A stretch of DNA of 64,000 nucleotides. Source: Mesorhizobium huakuii (GTDB lineage Bacteria > Pseudomonadota > Alphaproteobacteria > Rhizobiales > Rhizobiaceae). This document shows positions 34,104 to 42,298 of the stretch, one piece after another. The notes under the pieces were generated by a model. That model ran no database searches. It saw only the letters and a list, made by a program, of their open reading frames with translations, and was not told the DNA's origin. Location: the NCBI RefSeq assembly GCF_030160235.1, contig NZ_BSNY01000035.1, forward strand, positions 1 to 64,000, read 5' to 3'. The translations under genes were made by a program, and so were the position numbers. How positions within the stretch are numbered: the first letter of the stretch is position 1; each line of letters starts with the position of its first letter.

Positions 34104-34796
34104 ATGCCGCATCACATCCTCGTCGCCGACGATGACCCGCACATCCGCGAGGTGATCTGCTTCGCGCTGGAAAAGGCCGGCATGAAGACGCTTGGCGTGG
34201 CCGACGGCGCGGCCGCCTTGCAGGAGATCGGGCGCCGGGCGCCGGATCTGGTCGTGCTCGACATCGGCATGCCGGAGATGGACGGGCTGGAGGTCTGCCG
34301 GCGTCTGCGCCACACATCCGATGTGCCGGTGCTGTTCCTGTCCGCGCGCGATGAAGAAATCGATCGTATCCTCGGGCTCGAAATGGGCGGCGACGACTAT
34401 GTGACGAAGCCGTTCAGCCCGCGCGAGCTGGTCGCGCGCGTCAACGTCATCCTGCGCCGTGCCCGCCCGGCGGCGCCCGAAGCGGCCGACGACCGGCAGT
34501 TTTCGCATGGCAAGCTCACTCTGGCGCCGGCCAGCCACGCCGCCGTCTTCGATGGCAAGCCGTTTGCCCTGACGGGGATAGAGTTCTCGATCCTGAAAGG
34601 GTTCCTGGCGCGGCCCATGCATGTGCTCGACCGTGACGCGGTGATGGCAAACGCCTATGCCGGCAAGGTCCATGTCGCCGACCGCACCGTCGACAGCCAT
34701 ATCCGCAACATCCGCGCGAAGCTGTCGGCGGTGGGCTGCCTGGATGCCATCGAGACCGTGCATGGCGTCGGCTTCCGGCTCGGCCGATGCGGCTGA
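34104..34796 (+). CDS. OmpR/PhoB-family response regulator
   Basis: A 230-residue two-component regulator. The receiver domain has the acidic pair in VADDDPH, phosphoacceptor Asp53 in VVLDIGMPEMDG, Thr/Ser switch LFLSA and Lys in DDYVTKPFSP. The C-terminal winged helix (TGIEFSILKGFLARPMHVLD, then VADRTVDSHIRNIRAKL and VHGVGFRL) binds DNA. It starts 3 bases after the DUF4173 gene and overlaps the sensor kinase by 10 bases, so all three are co-translated. The target genes are unknown; autoregulation of the operon is plausible. Confidence 0.95.
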   Translation: MPHHILVADDDPHIREVICFALEKAGMKTLGVADGAAALQEIGRRAPDLVVLDIGMPEMDGLEVCRRLRHTSDVPVLFLSARDEEIDRILGLEMGGDDYVTKPFSPRELVARVNVILRRARPAAPEAADDRQFSHGKLTLAPASHAAVFDGKPFALTGIEFSILKGFLARPMHVLDRDAVMANAYAGKVHVADRTVDSHIRNIRAKLSAVGCLDAIETVHGVGFRLGRCG

Positions 34797-36391
34797 CGAC
34801 TTCAAGCAAGTGGATCGGCCGCAAATGGCGGCCAAGGCTTGCCACGGTCGTTGTCGCCATCCTGATCATGGTGATGGCGCTGCCGCTGGTCGGCCTGTTC
34901 TTCTTCCGCCTCTACGAAAACCAGCTGATCCGCCAGACCGAGGCGGAACTGATCGCGCAAGGGGCGGCCATCGCCGCCATCTATGCGCAGGATGTGCGCG
35001 ATGCCGGCATTCCCCCGGACAAACTCGGCGCGCCGATGCCGCAGGCCATTGGCAGCGCCAGCCGAGCCGCCAACCCCGACGGGCCGTACCGGCCGATCGA
35101 GCCGCGCCTCGATCTCGCTTCGGACTATGTGCTGCCAATCCGGCCGGCCGCCACGCCCGCAACCGCCGATCCGGCCTTCGCCACGCTCGGCGCGCGCCTG
35201 TCCGGCATTCTCGACGCCACGCAGAAAACCACGCTGGCCGGCTTCCGGCTGCTCGATCCCCGGGGCGTCGTCATTGCCGGCCGCAACGAGGTCGGGAAGT
35301 CGCTTGGCGAGGTCGATGAGGTGCGCACGGCGCTTGGCGGCCACTATGCCAGCGCGCTCAGGCTGCGCATCCCCGACCAGCCGACGCCACCGCTCTATTC
35401 GGTCAGCCGCGGCACCAAGGTGCGCGTCTTCGTCGCCCTGCCGGTGGCCGTCGACGGCCAGGTCGCCGGCGTGGTCTACGTCTCGCGGACACCCAACAAC
35501 ATCATCAAGCATCTCTACGGCGAACGCGGCAAGGTAACCCTGGCGGCGATCGCCATCCTTGGCGGGACGCTGCTCATCGGCCTGGTTTTCCTGCGCACCG
35601 TCAGCCGGCCGATCTATGCGCTGATCGACCGCACCCAGCGCATCGCCGCCGGTGAGCGTGACGCGATGCGGCCGCTCGATCACCATGGCACCTATGAAAT
35701 GGCGGAGCTGTCCGCCGCCTTCCTCGACATGGCTGAAAAACTGCAGGCGCGCTCGGATAGCATCCAGACCTTCGCCACCCATGTCTCGCACGAGCTCAAA
35801 TCGCCGCTGACGGCGATCCAGGGCGCGGCCGAATTGCTGCGCGATTCCGGCAGCACGATGGATGATGAGGAGCGGCGGCGCTTCTCCAACAATATCGTCA
35901 CCGATGCCGGGCGGCTCAATCTGCTGGTGCGGCGGCTGCTCGATCTGGCGAAAGCCGAAAACCTTGCACCCAGCGGCGAAAGCACCTCGATCGGTGCCGC
36001 GCTGGCGCTGCTGCCCGCCGACACCAGGCTGGCGGTCCGCGTCGAGGCGGGCGGAGATCTTGCCTTGCGCATCTCGGCCGAGAACGCGGCGATCGTGTTT
36101 GCCAATCTCATCGACAATTCCGCCAGGCACGGCGCGACGCTGGTTTCGATCGCGGCGGCAAGCGCCGGCGGCAAGGCGACGGTGCTGGTCGGCGATGACG
36201 GCGCCGGCATTTCGCCGAGCAACCGGGCACGCATCTTCGAGCCGTTCTTCACCACGCGGCGCTCGACCGGCGGCACCGGCATGGGCCTCGGCATCGTGCT
36301 GGCCCTCCTGAAAGCGCACGATGGCATGATCCGGCTGGTTGACAGCGAGCGCGGCACGCGCTTCGAGATCACTTTGCCTTTATCAAGCTGA
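34787..36391 (+). CDS. Sensor histidine kinase
   Basis: A 534-residue membrane kinase partnering the preceding regulator. Transmembrane helix 1 is at about residues 19-40 and helix 2 at about 250-270 (LAAIAILGGTLLIGLVFL), flanking a ~200-residue periplasmic sensor. A HAMP-like linker follows, then HisKA with phosphoacceptor His335 in ATHVSHELKSPLTAI, and the ATPase domain with N-box NLIDNSARHG, G1 GDDGAGIS and G2 TGGTGMGLGIV. The arrangement and the extended sensor resemble CreC-type kinases. The ligand is unknown. It overlaps the regulator gene by 10 bases and ends at the edge of a family C repeat. Confidence 0.93.
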   Translation: MRLTTSSKWIGRKWRPRLATVVVAILIMVMALPLVGLFFFRLYENQLIRQTEAELIAQGAAIAAIYAQDVRDAGIPPDKLGAPMPQAIGSASRAANPDGPYRPIEPRLDLASDYVLPIRPAATPATADPAFATLGARLSGILDATQKTTLAGFRLLDPRGVVIAGRNEVGKSLGEVDEVRTALGGHYASALRLRIPDQPTPPLYSVSRGTKVRVFVALPVAVDGQVAGVVYVSRTPNNIIKHLYGERGKVTLAAIAILGGTLLIGLVFLRTVSRPIYALIDRTQRIAAGERDAMRPLDHHGTYEMAELSAAFLDMAEKLQARSDSIQTFATHVSHELKSPLTAIQGAAELLRDSGSTMDDEERRRFSNNIVTDAGRLNLLVRRLLDLAKAENLAPSGESTSIGAALALLPADTRLAVRVEAGGDLALRISAENAAIVFANLIDNSARHGATLVSIAAASAGGKATVLVGDDGAGISPSNRARIFEPFFTTRRSTGGTGMGLGIVLALLKAHDGMIRLVDSERGTRFEITLPLSS

Positions 36392-36437
36392 GCATGATCT
36401 TATCCGAAAACCGGTACCCACTTTTCGGGATCATGTT
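36391..36437. repeat. Dispersed rhizobial palindrome, family C
   Basis: CATGATC (from 36393) with CCGAAAA (36404-36410) pairs with TTTTCGG (36422-36428) and GATCATG (36429-36435) around the loop CCGGTACCCAC. I recognise the CCGAAAACCGGTACCCACTT motif as a very common Rhizobiales intergenic repeat. It lies between the kinase stop and the FAD oxidoreductase start. Confidence 0.8.
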
Positions 36438-36458
36438 CTGGAAGCCGGAGCCGGAAAA

Positions 36459-37625
36459 ATGCGCTACGACATCGTCATCATCGGCGGGGCCATCGTCGGG
36501 TCCTCCATTGCCTACTATCTGCGCGAGGAAGGGTTTTCGGGCTCCATCGCGCTGATCGAGCGCGATCCGCAATTCGCCCATGCGGCGACGACGCTGTCCA
36601 TGGCCTCGATCCGCCAGCAATTCTCCATCCCGGAAAACATCCGTCTGTCGCAATTCACGCTGAAACTGTTCCGGCGGCTGAAGGAAGAATTTGGCACCGA
36701 TGCCGATATCGGGTTCCGCGAGGGCGGCTATCTCATCCTGGCCGGTGAGAACGGCCTGCCGGTGCTCAAGGCAAACCATGATGCGCAGGTCGCCGAAGGC
36801 GCCGACATCGTGCTCGAGGATGCCGAGCAGCTGACGCGGCGCTTTGCCTGGCTGTCGACCGAGGGCATTTCGGCCGGCGCCTACGGCCGGACCGGTGAAG
36901 GCTGGTTCGACGCGCATGCGATGCTGACGCTGTTCCGCAAGGCGCTGCGCGACAAGAAGATCGATTTCATCGCCGCCTCTGTCACCGGCATTGCGCGCGA
37001 CGGCAACCGCGTCACCGGCGTCTCCCTCGACAATGGCGAGATCTTGGAGGCCGGCATCGTCGTCAACGCCGCCGGGCCGAATGCCGGCAAGGTCGCGGCC
37101 CTTGCCGGGCTGGCGCTGCCGGTCGAGCCGCGCAAGCGCAACGTCTTCGTCTTCGAAGCGCGCGAGAAATATGCCGACATGCCGCTGCTGGTCGATCCCT
37201 CCGGCATCTATGTGCGCCCGGAAGGCTCGGTCTACCTCACCGGCGGCGCCGAGCCGGAAGAGGGCGACGGCCCGGCCGACCCCACCGATTTCGAGGTCGA
37301 CTGGCCGCTGTTCGAAGAGGTGATCTGGCCTGTGCTGGCGACCCGTATTCCCGCCTTCGAGGCAATCAAGGCGACGCGCGCCTGGGCCGGGCACTATGAC
37401 TACAACACGCTCGACCAGAACGCGGTGATCGGGCCGCATCCGGAGGTCGGCAATTTCATCTTCGCCAACGGTTTTTCCGGCCACGGCCTGCAGCAGGCGC
37501 CGGCAGTCGGCAAGGCGCTGGCCGAGTTCCTGGTGCATGGCCGGTACCGGACGATCGACTGCTCGGCGTTTGGCTATGAGCGTGTGGCGGAAGGAAGGGC
37601 TTTCCGGGAATTGAACGTGATTTGA
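36459..37625 (+). CDS. FAD-dependent oxidoreductase (DAO family)
   Basis: A 388-residue flavoprotein of the D-amino-acid oxidase/glycine oxidase/sarcosine oxidase group, oxidising an amine or amino acid with FAD. The dinucleotide-binding motif IVIIGGAIVGSSIAYYL is at the N-terminus; SMASIRQQFSIPENIRLSQF follows, then VVNAAGPNAGKVAALAGL and the C-terminal FANGFSGHGLQQAPAVGKAL, where the isoalloxazine sits. ATG 36459 follows a purine-rich CCGGAGCCGGAAAA and gives the Rossmann strand at residue 3; the longer frame includes the family C repeat. It is likely transcribed alone. Confidence 0.9.
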   Translation: MRYDIVIIGGAIVGSSIAYYLREEGFSGSIALIERDPQFAHAATTLSMASIRQQFSIPENIRLSQFTLKLFRRLKEEFGTDADIGFREGGYLILAGENGLPVLKANHDAQVAEGADIVLEDAEQLTRRFAWLSTEGISAGAYGRTGEGWFDAHAMLTLFRKALRDKKIDFIAASVTGIARDGNRVTGVSLDNGEILEAGIVVNAAGPNAGKVAALAGLALPVEPRKRNVFVFEAREKYADMPLLVDPSGIYVRPEGSVYLTGGAEPEEGDGPADPTDFEVDWPLFEEVIWPVLATRIPAFEAIKATRAWAGHYDYNTLDQNAVIGPHPEVGNFIFANGFSGHGLQQAPAVGKALAEFLVHGRYRTIDCSAFGYERVAEGRAFRELNVI

Positions 37626-37672
37626 GCAAGGCGGGCTACGACCCTCGGTATTTGCCAAGGCGTCCCAATTTC

Positions 37673-37732
37673 TCGTCATTCCAGGGTCTGCGCCGCGTCG
37701 CTTCGCTCCTTGCTCCGCCCTAGAATGACGAA
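37673..37732. repeat. Dispersed palindromic repeat, family A copy 3
   Basis: TCGTCATTCCAGGG (37673-37686) pairs with CCCTAGAATGACGA (37718-37731) with one mismatch, around a spacer containing GCGCCGCGTCGCTTCGCTCC. The right arm overlaps the last codons and stop of the minus-strand DUF72 gene, so the repeat supplies that gene's end. Confidence 0.78.
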
Positions 37733-38466
37733 GTTCCGGGTATCACCGCATCAACGCTGAGAGCATTGCCAAGCGCATGGCCTGACGCCGTGTTGTCGAA
37801 AATCCCCCAGGCCTCCGAACCGGAAGCAACCGCTGCTTGCACTTGCCGGGCGATCCGGCCGAGCGCTTCGGCGTCGTAGTCCGAATAATAGACGCGCGGC
37901 ATGCCGTGCCAGCGGAAATAGGCGAGGCCGGCCCAACCGCCCGGCACCGCCGCGGCAGGCACCGGAGCGGGGTCGGCGGCAACACGCGCGATCCTGCGGC
38001 TTGCCAGAAGCGCTTCCGCCTCCACTTCAAACCAGCTCGGATGGCGCGGCTCGCATGCCAGTCTGACGTTTGTTCGCATGCTCAGCATATCGAAGAACCC
38101 GTCCGCGACATCGGGTTCGAACGGCAGGCTCGGCGGCAGCTGCACCAGAAGCACGCTCAGCTTTTTGCCCAGGCCTGCGACCTGTTGGAGAAATGCATCG
38201 GCAAAAGCCTCGCAGCCCACGAGGCGATTTTCATGGGTCATTGCCCTGGGGGCCTTGGCGGCGAAGCGGAAGTGCTCCGGCACGGAACGTGCCCAGCGTT
38301 CATAGGTCTCGCGACGATGCGGCTTGTAGAAGGACGTGTCGATCTCGACGATCGGAAAGCGCCTGGAGTAGCGCTCGAGGTGCGAGCCGGGGTGCGGGAA
38401 GTCTTGCTTGTATCGGGTTGGAATGCCCCAGCCGGCCGTGCCTATGAAACATCCCTGCTTCTCCAT
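37720..38466 (-). CDS. DUF72-family protein (YecE-like)
   Basis: A 248-residue TIM-barrel-like protein of the DUF72 family. Landmarks are FIGTAGWGIPTRY, RRFPIVEIDTSFYKPHRRET, YERWARSVPEHFRFAAKAPR with AMTHE, LLVQLPPSLPFEP, CEPRHPSWF, and YFRWHGMPRVYYSDYDAEAL near the end. The family has conserved acidic residues that suggest an enzyme, but no reaction is established. Its last residues (IPGTSSF) are encoded by the arm of a family A repeat, implying that the repeat inserted at or reshaped the 3' end. It is transcribed alone on the minus strand. Confidence 0.88.
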   Translation of the reverse strand: MEKQGCFIGTAGWGIPTRYKQDFPHPGSHLERYSRRFPIVEIDTSFYKPHRRETYERWARSVPEHFRFAAKAPRAMTHENRLVGCEAFADAFLQQVAGLGKKLSVLLVQLPPSLPFEPDVADGFFDMLSMRTNVRLACEPRHPSWFEVEAEALLASRRIARVAADPAPVPAAAVPGGWAGLAYFRWHGMPRVYYSDYDAEALGRIARQVQAAVASGSEAWGIFDNTASGHALGNALSVDAVIPGTSSF

Positions 38467-38521
38467 GCATGGGATGTGGACCAGACAAGGGTTAGGTCAA
38501 GGCGGGAGGTGCGACCGTCGC

Positions 38522-39013
38522 TCAGGCCGCCGCCAGTCTCTCGGCTTCGAGATAAGCCTGCAGCCAGGCCAACACCCGTCCCCAACCCTCGGCATGTTCG
38601 GTCGCCGCATCGCCCAGGCCGGCAAAGCCGCCATGGCAGATGGTGAGGCGCGTGCCCCTGGCGGTCGGCGCAAGCAGCCACGCGACCGTGGTTTGCCGCC
38701 GGCCAAGCGTCGGATGGTCCCAGCCATAGGCCCGCGTCTGCACGATCCGGCGCGGCGATTCGATCTCGAGGAATTCGCCGCCGGCCGGCAGGTCCCTGCC
38801 GTCGGCCATGCGGACGACGACCGTCCAGCGACCGCCGATGCGAAGGTCGGCCGACCAGTCGGCCATGCGGTAGGTGTCGGCGGACCCCCACCATTGCTCG
38901 ATTTCTCTCTTAACCAGCGCACTGAAGATGCGCTCCACAGGCGCTTCGATCTCGGCCGACGCCATGATCGTCTCGCCATTGGTCATGCTCTGTACCCCGA
39001 GGAGGTGCATCAT
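38522..39013 (-). CDS. SRPBCC (AHSA1-type) family protein
   Basis: A 163-residue START-like fold protein, probably binding a hydrophobic ligand in the cytoplasm. It shows the family opening IEAPVERIFSALVKREIEQW, the strand RIGGRWTVVVRMADG, LEIESPRRIVQTRAYGWDHP and TRLTICHGGFAGL. The start at 39013 was selected because GCGGAGGCACCG precedes a double ATG; the conserved domain would also fit ATG 38965. It lies 44 bases downstream of a second SRPBCC gene and the ArsR gene, so the three probably form one operon. Confidence 0.85.
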   Translation of the reverse strand: MMHLLGVQSMTNGETIMASAEIEAPVERIFSALVKREIEQWWGSADTYRMADWSADLRIGGRWTVVVRMADGRDLPAGGEFLEIESPRRIVQTRAYGWDHPTLGRRQTTVAWLLAPTARGTRLTICHGGFAGLGDAATEHAEGWGRVLAWLQAYLEAERLAAA

Positions 39014-39057
39014 CGGTGCCTCCGCATTCGTTTTGTTTCGGTATCGAAACGAGCCTT

Positions 39058-39504
39058 TCACCCTTTTGTTGGCGGGCGCTCGAAACCCTTGCCGGTCTCG
39101 AGCAGGCTCTTGAGGCTCGCCAGAACCAGCGGCCAGCCCTTGCTGACATTCGGGATCAGCCGGTGCGGGCCGTCCGCCTCGTGGGTGACGGCAAGCTTCA
39201 TCAGCTCGCCATCCTGTTCGATGGCGAAGGTGCAGCGCGTGTAGCCGTCCTCCTTGATCTCCGGCATCCATTCATTGCGCCATTTGATGACCAGGCGTCG
39301 CGGCGGGTCGATCTCGAGGATCTCGCCCGAGTCGGCGACGCGGCCGTCGGGGAAGATCAGTTTCCAGCTGGAGCCGACCTTCCACTCGCTCTCCTGATAG
39401 GAGCAGAGGAAGAACTGCCGGTTGAACTCCGGGTCGGTCAGCGCCTCCCAGAGTTTTTCCGGCGTGGTGCGGATGTAGGTCACGTAAACGAAGCTGTTGC
39501 TCAT
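39058..39504 (-). CDS. SRPBCC family protein paired with ArsR
   Basis: A 148-residue START-like protein: FVYVTYIRTTPEKLWEALTD, GSSWKLIFPDGRVADSGEIL, DPPRRLVIKWRNEW and GWPLVLASLKSLLETG. ArsR-SRPBCC pairs are common in bacteria, often with the SRPBCC protein binding or acting on the compound that the regulator senses. Its ATG overlaps the arsR-type stop codon (TGATG), giving translational coupling. A second SRPBCC gene follows. The ligand is unknown. Confidence 0.88.
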   Translation of the reverse strand: MSNSFVYVTYIRTTPEKLWEALTDPEFNRQFFLCSYQESEWKVGSSWKLIFPDGRVADSGEILEIDPPRRLVIKWRNEWMPEIKEDGYTRCTFAIEQDGELMKLAVTHEADGPHRLIPNVSKGWPLVLASLKSLLETGKGFERPPTKG

Positions 39505-39821
39505 CAGTCCTCCCTTTCGAGGCGTTTCTTCAGATCACTCAATGCATCCAGCCGATGGCGCTCGAACTTGCCGATCCAGCGCTCGGCGATCTCGTTGATC
39601 GGAACCGGGTTGAGGTAGTGCTGCTTCTCGCGCCCCTTGCGGAGCGTGGTGACGAGGTTGGCTTCCTCCAGGATCGCCAAATGCTTGGTCACCGCCTGGC
39701 GTGTCATGTCCATCTCCGCGCACAGCGCGTTCAGCGTCTGCCCGTTCCGGGCATGGAGGTTGTCCAGCAATTGCCGGCGTGTCGGGTCGGCCAGGGCGCG
39801 AAAGACTGCATCCATGCTCAT
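39504..39821 (-). CDS. ArsR-family transcriptional regulator
   Basis: A 105-residue winged-helix repressor: MDAVFRALADPTRRQLLDNL, then LNALCAEMDMTRQAVTKHLA as recognition helix, LEEANLVTTLRKGREKQHYL as wing, and a C-terminal helix. There are no metal-binding Cys clusters (no ELCVCDL motif), so a non-metal ligand or protein-level control is likely. ATG 39821 (or ATG 39815, two codons later) lies immediately downstream of a consensus promoter containing a perfect palindrome, so the transcript may be leaderless and self-repressed. A TTG at 39836 is possible but would lie inside the -10/operator. Confidence 0.9.
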   Translation of the reverse strand: MSMDAVFRALADPTRRQLLDNLHARNGQTLNALCAEMDMTRQAVTKHLAILEEANLVTTLRKGREKQHYLNPVPINEIAERWIGKFERHRLDALSDLKKRLERED

Positions 39822-39825
39822 GGCC

Positions 39826-39855
39826 TTAATATGCAACCATTTGGTTGCATGTCAA
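39826..39855 (-). promoter_or_regulatory. arsR-type promoter with operator palindrome in the spacer
   Basis: On the minus strand TTGACA (39855-39850) is followed after 18 bases by TATTAA (39831-39826), a good sigma-70 promoter. The spacer is filled by a perfect inverted repeat, ATGCAACC-N4-GGTTGCAT (39831-39850). The expected transcription start falls at or within a few bases of the ATG at 39821. A repressor bound here would block RNA polymerase directly. Confidence 0.78.
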
Positions 39856-39905
39856 GCGGCAAGATCGCACGTCCTCGGCGACGGGCGCGGCCACGGTAGA
39901 AAAAG

Positions 39906-40331
39906 TCAGCTCTTGCGGGAGAACCAGAAGGCGTCGGCCATGCGTTTCATGCCGATGCGTTCGTAGAAGCCGACGGCGTCGGGCATGGAAATCAGGCTGA
40001 TGGCGACCGACGGCCCGAGCTGCCGTCGCGCCTCGTCCATCAGGCCCTTGCCGATGCCGAGCCCCTGCGCCGATCGGGAGACGGCGAGCTCGGAGATGTA
40101 ACAGACCCAGGAGAAGTCGGTCATGGCCCTGATGACGCCGATCAGCGGTTTGCCCTCGATGTCGAGGCGCGCGGTCAGCAGAAGATCGGCGCAGGTCAGC
40201 ATCGCCCGCAGCCTGGCGGGATCATCGACGGGCCGTGTCTCGCCGAGGCCGGATTCCACCAGCACGCGGCGGAATTCGCCAATGTCGAGAGCGGGCTCGC
40301 TTGCGTAGAGGACATGGGAGTTTTGAGCCAT
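39906..40331 (-). CDS. GNAT-family N-acetyltransferase
   Basis: A 141-residue GNAT enzyme. The beta4 strand and acetyl-CoA loop are [20 protein letters not shown], and the C-terminal motif is [20 protein letters not shown]. The substrate is unknown. ATG 40331 ([13 protein letters not shown]) was chosen over 40400 because it gives the standard family N-terminus, although the ribosome binding site is weak. It is divergent from leuD with 152 bases between the two starts. Confidence 0.86.
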   Translation of the reverse strand: MAQNSHVLYASEPALDIGEFRRVLVESGLGETRPVDDPARLRAMLTCADLLLTARLDIEGKPLIGVIRAMTDFSWVCYISELAVSRSAQGLGIGKGLMDEARRQLGPSVAISLISMPDAVGFYERIGMKRMADAFWFSRKS

Positions 40332-40483
40332 GCCGGCAAGACTGCACCATCGCCTCGCGAATTCGAAGCCGTTTGTGGCACCCCTTGTGCCAGCGCGCAC
40401 GAACAGTTGCCTTTTATTTGCCCTCGGCTTTGTGTAAACGGGGCTTCAGCAAATCCCCCGCAACGAAAACACGGGCCAAAGCC

Positions 40484-41089
40484 ATGGAAAAATTCACCAA
40501 GCTCACAGGCGTCGCCGCTCCGATGCCGATCGTCAATGTCGACACCGACATGATCATCCCGAAGGATTATCTCAAGACGATCAAGCGCACCGGGCTCGGC
40601 ACCGGCCTGTTCGCCGAGATGCGCTACAATGACGACGGTTCGGAAAATCCGGATTTCGTGCTCAACAAGCCGGCCTACCGCAAGGCGCAGATCCTCGTCG
40701 CCGGCGACAATTTCGGCTGTGGCTCGTCGCGCGAGCACGCGCCGTGGGCACTGCTCGATTTCGGCATACGCTGCGTCATCTCGACCTCGTTCGCCGACAT
40801 CTTCTACAACAACTGCTTCAAGAACGGCGTGCTGCCGATCACCGTCAGCCCCGAGGATCTCGAGAAGCTGATGGACGACGCCTCGCGTGGCTCCAACGCC
40901 ACTTTGTCGATCGACCTCGAAGCCAAGGAAATCCGCGGCCCCGATGGCGGCGTGGTCAAGTTCGATCTCGACGACTTCAAGCGGCACTGCATGCTCAACG
41001 GGCTCGACGATATCGGCCTGACCATGGAGAAGGCCGGCGCCATCGCCTCGTTCGAGAAGCGCAACGCCGAACAGCGCCCCTGGGCCTGA
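40484..41089 (+). CDS. leuD: 3-isopropylmalate dehydratase small subunit LeuD
   Basis: A 201-residue swivel-domain subunit which, with LeuC, isomerises 2- and 3-isopropylmalate in leucine biosynthesis. Family signatures: [40 protein letters not shown] with the substrate-contacting GCGSSREHA loop, and [20 protein letters not shown]. Length is typical (about 200). ATG 40484 follows GGGCCAAAGCC. leuC is not in this window; leuB lies 2 kb downstream on the same strand, separated by a secreted protein, RidA and VOC genes. Confidence 0.97.
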   Translation: MEKFTKLTGVAAPMPIVNVDTDMIIPKDYLKTIKRTGLGTGLFAEMRYNDDGSENPDFVLNKPAYRKAQILVAGDNFGCGSSREHAPWALLDFGIRCVISTSFADIFYNNCFKNGVLPITVSPEDLEKLMDDASRGSNATLSIDLEAKEIRGPDGGVVKFDLDDFKRHCMLNGLDDIGLTMEKAGAIASFEKRNAEQRPWA

Positions 41090-41160
41090 GGGGCACCATC
41101 CGACGATAGGCCCGGCCGCTTTCCGGCCGGGTTCGGTGGCGACTGAAGGGAGGGACAGTC

Positions 41161-42114
41161 ATGGCACGTTCGCTTCTTGCCGGCGTTTGCGGCCTGGCCT
41201 TGTTGCTTGTGCCCGGCGTGGGTGCTTTTGCGCAGACACAGACGCCAGCCGCGCAGCAGACGCCAGCGGCAGCCCAGAAGCCGGCCGACCAGCCGGCCAC
41301 CGACCAGGGATCGTCGAGCACCAGCGATGCGGCGCCCACCGACGACGACAAGCAGGCGCCGATAGCGTTCGAGGGCGGCCAGCTGACCATCACGCAGCCG
41401 GAGCAGGACGGCGAGAAGGTGCTCGCCTATGACGGCAAGCAGCTGGCCAGCAACTACGATGTCTTCTTCGACAGGATCGTGAAGATCGGCGACGTCAACG
41501 TGGCGCTGGTCGATGTCGGCGACGGCGGCAATCAATGCGGCCCGGCCAAGGTCATCGTCTGGAAGCCGAAGGACGGCGAGATCAAGACCACGACGGTCGA
41601 GCAGGACGAATGCGGCGCGCCGCCGGCGGCTGTCTCCGACAGCGCCATCTATTTCGTGCCCTATCTGCTGCCGGGCGACGAGAAGCCGGCCCTGCAGTGG
41701 TCGCCTACATCAGGGCTGACCACCTCCGGCAAGCTGACCTACATGCCGGAACCAGGGACCGACTGGAAAGACATCGACCCGTCGACATACGACAACATCA
41801 TCGACGCCTTCCACAATGAGGCGGTCTACAAGGAAGCCGAAAGGCTGCTCGGCAAGGACATGCCCGACATGGCGACCAGCCTGCTGGTCGGCGGCGGTAC
41901 GGAAAAGACCGCATCGGGCGCCTTCTACGCCAGCGGCTGCGTGCCGCATGATTGCGGCGGCAATGACGGCTTCATGGCGGTCGACCCGGCCAAGCACAAG
42001 CTCTACTTCGCCCGCCGCGGCGACAATGGCGAGCCAGCGGCCTGGCCACCGACGGCGACATGGCCGGCCGACGTCAAGGAAGCGCTGGACAAGGCGCTGT
42101 CATCGGGAAATTAG
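41161..42114 (+). CDS. Exported protein of unknown function between leuD and leuB
   Basis: A 317-residue protein with a clear Sec signal (LLAGVCGLALLLVPGVGAFA, cleaved near AFA-QT), then a ~45-residue Ala/Gln/Pro/Thr low-complexity linker. The mature domain has four cysteines that could pair: QCGP, DECGA and GCVPHDCGG. I do not recognise a named family. GDVNVALVDVGDGGNQCGPA and SGCVPHDCGGNDGFMAVD, with YFARRGDNGE, suggest a beta-rich periplasmic fold. GGAGGGACAGTC precedes the ATG. Confidence 0.78.
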   Translation: MARSLLAGVCGLALLLVPGVGAFAQTQTPAAQQTPAAAQKPADQPATDQGSSSTSDAAPTDDDKQAPIAFEGGQLTITQPEQDGEKVLAYDGKQLASNYDVFFDRIVKIGDVNVALVDVGDGGNQCGPAKVIVWKPKDGEIKTTTVEQDECGAPPAAVSDSAIYFVPYLLPGDEKPALQWSPTSGLTTSGKLTYMPEPGTDWKDIDPSTYDNIIDAFHNEAVYKEAERLLGKDMPDMATSLLVGGGTEKTASGAFYASGCVPHDCGGNDGFMAVDPAKHKLYFARRGDNGEPAAWPPTATWPADVKEALDKALSSGN

Positions 42115-42128
42115 GGCGGCCCCCCGCA

Positions 42129-42170
42129 GCCCCATGGGCGCCGCGTAGCGACGCGGCGCAGACCCTGGGG
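42129..42170. repeat. GC-rich hairpin repeat downstream of the exported-protein gene
   Basis: GCGCCGCGT (42138-42146) pairs perfectly with ACGCGGCGC (42151-42159) around AGCG, enclosed by CCCCATGG and CCCTGGGG. The inner GCAGACCCTGGG resembles the interior of family A repeats. No U-run follows, so it is not a standard terminator. Confidence 0.6.
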
Positions 42171-42298
42171 ATAGACGACCGGAGGGAGCCTCCGGTCAAT
42201 CTCCGCGGCCGCGTCGTGGCAATGGTCCGCCCTGCTTGGCCCACGACCCGCGCCGCGTCGCCTGCTAGATGCGGGTCCACAAACCCAACGAGGCCCCA

